A stretch of 7,247 nt of DNA from Streptococcus sp. (lineage in GTDB: Bacteria > Bacillota > Bacilli > Lactobacillales > Streptococcaceae). The DNA is taken from NCBI GenBank assembly GCA_030825825.1, contig JAPJPE010000062.1, positions 1 through 7,247 of the forward strand. Reading direction: 5' to 3'. Positions within the stretch are counted from its first letter, which is position 1, and the number at the start of each line of letters is the position of its first letter. The position numbers and the translations under genes were made by a program. The notes under the pieces were generated by a model that searched no databases, was not told where the DNA came from, and saw nothing but the letters and a program-made list of their open reading frames with translations. Positions 5,053-7,247 of this stretch are shown here, one piece after another.

Positions 5053-6192
5053 TTAGTATCCAAAATTACCCAAGTCTCCAAAATTTGGAGTATTTGGAAT
5101 AGATCCCATAATAGCTTGTTCCAAAATTTGACGATCCAAGTAAACAACAAGTCCTGCAAAGACAATTAAAATCGCAATGGATGCTACAAGCAATATGAAT
5201 TTATCTGCTTTAAATTTTGTGTTGTTCAAGGCTTGGTATACTACATACAAGGTTCCAACTGTATACAAGAAGAAGATCAAGAAGTTAAGGAATCCATAGA
5301 ATTCATAAGCTTTTACAAGTCCAACTAAGAAAGCAAATAGAGAAATAGGCAAGGTGTAAACAGACAAACGTCCAAACTCTTCAAATGAACGGCCGTATGA
5401 ATATTCTTTATCTTGAAGAACGACACGACGGACAAAGAAACCTGCTAGCTGGAAGGTATAGATATTGAAAAAAGCCATGATCAAGATGATCAGAAAGGCA
5501 CGGAAATCTGCACCATAACCACCTGTAGCTCCACTAGCTGTGAAGAAAGTGCCCAAGGTCAAGACAAAAGCAGTCAAGACATACTGTAAAATTCCGTTAA
5601 GAGCTTTTGGATTTTCTACAGCTGTTGGACGTTTCAAAGCTGAAAGGAACCAATTCCAGTAACCACCAACGGCTACACCAAATTGACTTGGTTGGGCAGG
5701 ATAAGGTTGTCCTGGTTGACCTTGGTAAGGAGCTTGTTGATAAGCTGCTTGAGTAGGTTGTTGGTAAGCTTGTTGTGGAGCTTGTTGGAAAGCAGGGGCA
5801 TTCGTTGGAGCAACTTGAGGTGCCGGTTCTTGAACTGGAGCTGCTACTGTTTCTTCTGTAGGTGCTGCAGGAGCTGCTGGTGCTGCGACAAACTCTGGGG
5901 CTTGTGGCGCTGAAACAGGTTCTTGAACTGGGGCTGCAGGAGCTGCCACAAATTCTGGAGCTTGTGGCGCTGAAACCGGTTCTTGAACTGGGGCTGCAGG
6001 AGCTGCCACAAATTCTGGTGCTTGAGGTGCTGAAACTGGTTCTTGAACTGGGGCTGCGACAAATTCTGGAGCTTCTGTAGCCACTACTTCTTCTTGAAAT
6101 TCTCCAGCAGCAAGTGCTTGAGCAATTTCTTCCGCACTAGCAGAACGACCATTGACGGCTTCAAAATAATCCAGCCAATCTTGTTTTGACAT
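5053..6192 (-). CDS. Multi-pass membrane protein with Pro/Ala/Gln-rich repeat region (DUF6574/Yip1-like)
   Basis: The 379-residue protein has three parts. First is a short motif, WLDYFEAVNGRSASAEE (residues 6-22), also found twice in the neighbouring TcaA-like protein. Second is a low-complexity region (about 40-170) with tandem copies of APEFVAAPAAPVQEPVSAPQ, then Gln/Tyr/Pro-rich sequence. Third is a membrane domain with about five hydrophobic segments near 200-219, 231-253, 276-295, 299-320 and 331-352. The tail is Gly/Asn/Phe-rich. There is no signal peptide, so the repeats are probably cytoplasmic. I associate the architecture with streptococcal DUF6574 or Yip1-like membrane proteins, from memory; no biochemical function is known to me. 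The start has AAGGAGA (6199-6205) about seven bases upstream and a consensus promoter. It is the first gene of a probable three-gene operon. Confidence 0.8.
   Translation of the reverse strand: MSKQDWLDYFEAVNGRSASAEEIAQALAAGEFQEEVVATEAPEFVAAPVQEPVSAPQAPEFVAAPAAPVQEPVSAPQAPEFVAAPAAPVQEPVSAPQAPEFVAAPAAPAAPTEETVAAPVQEPAPQVAPTNAPAFQQAPQQAYQQPTQAAYQQAPYQGQPGQPYPAQPSQFGVAVGGYWNWFLSALKRPTAVENPKALNGILQYVLTAFVLTLGTFFTASGATGGYGADFRAFLIILIMAFFNIYTFQLAGFFVRRVVLQDKEYSYGRSFEEFGRLSVYTLPISLFAFLVGLVKAYEFYGFLNFLIFFLYTVGTLYVVYQALNNTKFKADKFILLVASIAILIVFAGLVVYLDRQILEQAIMGSIPNTPNFGDLGNFGY
5869..6072 (-). repeat. In-frame 60-bp tandem repeats (APEFVAAPAAPVQEPVSAPQ)
   Basis: Two full 60-bp units, one unit shortened by 9 bp and a partial unit lie in tandem inside the membrane-protein gene, encoding residues 41-108. 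The 60-bp blocks 5881-5940 and 5941-6000 differ at five bases; 5941-6000 and 6001-6060 differ at four up to the point where the shortened unit begins. The N-terminal unit (residues 41-57) lacks three codons, consistent with slippage between nearby GCTGC copies. Such arrays commonly vary in copy number between strains. Confidence 0.93.
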
Positions 6193-6214
6193 AATTAATC
6201 TCCTTATAAATTCT

Positions 6215-6230
6215 TAATACTAGGGTATTA
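6215..6230. promoter_or_regulatory. Palindrome overlapping the operon -10 region (possible operator)
   Basis: TAATAC (6215-6220) and GTATTA (6225-6230) form a perfect inverted repeat around TAGG. It covers part of the -10 box and the predicted transcription start. Its place suits repressor binding or an RNA hairpin at the extreme 5' end of the transcript. It may also be chance in AT-rich DNA. Confidence 0.35.
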
Positions 6231-6255
6231 TACAAAATTTTTAGGCCATTTTCAA
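6227..6255 (-). promoter_or_regulatory. Consensus sigma-70 promoter of the envelope operon
   Basis: On the minus strand TTGAAA (6250-6255) and a perfect TATAAT (6227-6232) are separated by 17 bp. Transcription should begin near 6220, giving a leader of about 28 nt with AAGGAGA before the membrane-protein ATG. No other convincing promoter was seen for the two downstream genes. Confidence 0.82.
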
Positions 6256-6324
6256 TGAAAGACTGGAAAATCCCTGCATTATCTTTTGAAAAACATACAA
6301 ATTCTCTTTATTTTTAAAAACTAA

Positions 6325-6353
6325 TAAAAAACGCCTCTTTTCAGAGGTCGTTT
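6325..6353 (-). terminator. Intrinsic terminator after the rhodanese gene
   Basis: On the minus strand AAACG, one bulged A and CCTCT pair with AGAGG and CGTTT around a GAAA tetraloop (stem 6329-6353), followed by a six-base U tract (6326-6331). It starts just after the rhodanese stop codon and isolates this unit from the promoter of the next operon. Confidence 0.88.
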
Positions 6354-6355
6354 GA

Positions 6356-6640
6356 TTAAGATTCAAATGCATCCATGCCACCTTGGACGTTGGTCACATC
6401 ATAGCCCTCTTCTGCCAAAAATTGGCAGGCGCGAGCCGAGCGTCGACCTGACTTGCAGATGACATAATAGGCTTGCTCCTTGTCTAGTTCTGCGTACTGT
6501 TCTGCTATCACTGATAAGGGAAGCAAGGTCACTCCATCCAGATGGAGGGCATCATATTCCTCCTGCTCACGGACGTCGAGGACTTGGATTTCTCCCGCCT
6601 GGTACTTTGCTAAAAAGTCATTAAATGGTATTTCTTTCAT
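6356..6640 (-). CDS. Single-domain rhodanese-like sulfurtransferase
   Basis: The 94-residue cytoplasmic protein is one complete rhodanese domain. It shows LDVREQEEY (21-29), the catalytic loop CKSGRRS (62-68) with Cys62 as the likely persulfide-forming residue, and a closing NVQGGMDAF (84-92). It resembles PspE/GlpE-type small rhodaneses, which move sulfane sulfur between carriers; the natural donor and acceptor are unknown. AGGAG (6646-6650) lies five bases before the ATG. It starts 20 bp after the ProX-like stop codon, so the two are almost certainly on one mRNA that ends at the hairpin just downstream. No functional link between tRNA proofreading and sulfur transfer can be shown from sequence. 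Confidence 0.92.
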   Translation of the reverse strand: MKEIPFNDFLAKYQAGEIQVLDVREQEEYDALHLDGVTLLPLSVIAEQYAELDKEQAYYVICKSGRRSARACQFLAEEGYDVTNVQGGMDAFES

Positions 6641-6660
6641 GATTTCTCCTATAGGGTAGT

Positions 6661-7152
6661 TTATGGAAGGGTTAGAATTTCATAGTTAAAGCCAATTGAT
6701 TCTAAAAAGCGAAATAGATCTTGGGTTTTGATAAAGATTGTCTTTTCATTGGTGTTCGGATGGAAGGTCATGATCTCTTCTGACAGAATGTCCTGATCGA
6801 AATAGACCCGAATATCTTTTTCTTCATTGTTTAACAGGCCAAATGGGGATACTGTCCCAGCTGGTAATTGCATTTTTTCTGCCAGAGATTCAGTTGAAGC
6901 CATACGGATCCGATTGGCTCCTACTTGGTCTTTGAAATCCTCCATATCCAAGCGTTTCTGGTCATCCATGATGAGCAGATAGTACTGGGTTTTCTTTTTG
7001 TTGGTCAAAAACATGGACTTTGTCCGGACCCCTTCTAGACCTTCAATATAGGAATCGGCCTGCTCAGTCGTGAAGGCGGGTGGGTGTTCGACCACATCGT
7101 AGGTGATTCCCAACTCTTGCAACTTTTTAGCCACTTGTTGATAAGCTTCCAT
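6661..7152 (-). CDS. ProX/PrdX-type Ala-tRNA(Pro) deacylase (YbaK superfamily)
   Basis: Free-standing proteins of this family hydrolyse alanine mischarged onto tRNA(Pro), correcting an error of prolyl-tRNA synthetase. The 163-residue length fits a complete editing domain. Visible family features are VEHPPAFTTEQA (21-32), TKSMFLTNKKKTQYYLL (44-60) with the conserved Lys45, GTVSPFGLLN (99-108) and FHPNTNEKT (130-138). Streptococci may also carry an editing domain inside ProRS, so redundancy is possible. A strong AAAGGAG (7160-7166) sits seven bases before the ATG and overlaps the stop codon of the upstream gene, implying co-transcription and possible translational coupling. A broader label such as 'YbaK/aminoacyl-tRNA synthetase-associated domain protein' would also be correct. 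Confidence 0.9.
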   Translation of the reverse strand: MEAYQQVAKKLQELGITYDVVEHPPAFTTEQADSYIEGLEGVRTKSMFLTNKKKTQYYLLIMDDQKRLDMEDFKDQVGANRIRMASTESLAEKMQLPAGTVSPFGLLNNEEKDIRVYFDQDILSEEIMTFHPNTNEKTIFIKTQDLFRFLESIGFNYEILTLP

Positions 7153-7164
7153 AGTCTTTCTCCT

Positions 7165-7247
7165 TTATCGATGAAGAATCTTTTGCACCAATGTTTGCAA
7201 TTCTGGGACCACTTCTGCCTCAAACCAAGGATTTTTAGCCATCCAGA
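7165..7247 (-). CDS. C-terminal end of an unidentified protein
   Basis: The reverse strand has an open frame entering from the right edge and ending at TAA (7165-7167). Its last residues read WMAKNPWFEAEVVPELQTLV and then QKILHR. The stop codon overlaps the ribosome-binding site of the ProX-like gene, typical of genes within one operon, which supports this frame as coding. Twenty-six visible residues are too few for me to name a family. Confidence 0.6.
   Translation of the reverse strand, partial: WMAKNPWFEAEVVPELQTLVQKILHR

Noticed and set aside
5683..6080. Open frames on the plus strand and a second minus-strand frame across the repeat array
   Set aside because: Repetitive DNA whose unit is a multiple of three keeps other frames open. 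The Leu/Glu-rich and Gln-rich products are artefacts of the repeats.

Overview
The window looks like a chromosomal segment of a Streptococcus, probably of the mitis/sanguinis group. The evidence is the set of gene families and close matches to remembered streptococcal proteins: type I pantothenate kinase next to ribosomal protein S20, an LdcB/DacB-type L,D-carboxypeptidase lipoprotein, and a TcaA-like protein. Low-GC intergenic DNA and strong AGGAG ribosome-binding sites fit this. The assignment comes from recalled family sequences, not from a search.

Layout. A truncated SAM-dependent methyltransferase gene runs leftward off the left edge (1-164). Divergent from it, with a clear sigma-70 promoter, is coaA (255-1175). 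A second, near-consensus promoter drives rpsT (1287-1520, UUG start), which ends in a hairpin terminator. A small P-loop NTPase of the FlaR/topology-modulation family follows (1587-2096) with no visible promoter of its own. An intergenic stretch of about 312 bp (2097-2408) then separates these rightward genes from the leftward genes. It holds two nearly identical terminator hairpins as direct repeats and, between them, a compact multibranched structure.

The leftward genes form two units. Unit one is transcribed from a consensus promoter at 6227-6255. It encodes a five-segment membrane protein with a Pro/Ala/Gln-rich repeat region (5053-6192), a single-pass TcaA-like protein (3199-4986), and an LdcB-like carboxypeptidase lipoprotein (2409-3188). 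The first two share a short N-terminal sequence motif, and all three are predicted to act at the membrane or wall, so the operon looks like a cell-envelope module. Unit two is a tightly spaced set ending in a strong terminator (6329-6353): the tail of an unidentified gene (7165-7247), a ProX-type Ala-tRNA(Pro) deacylase (6661-7152) and a single-domain rhodanese (6356-6640).

The most unusual part is the 2097-2408 intergenic region. The A-tract and T-tract placement of its two hairpins suggests that each convergent transcript crosses the whole region before terminating. The two mRNAs would then have overlapping, highly structured 3' ends.
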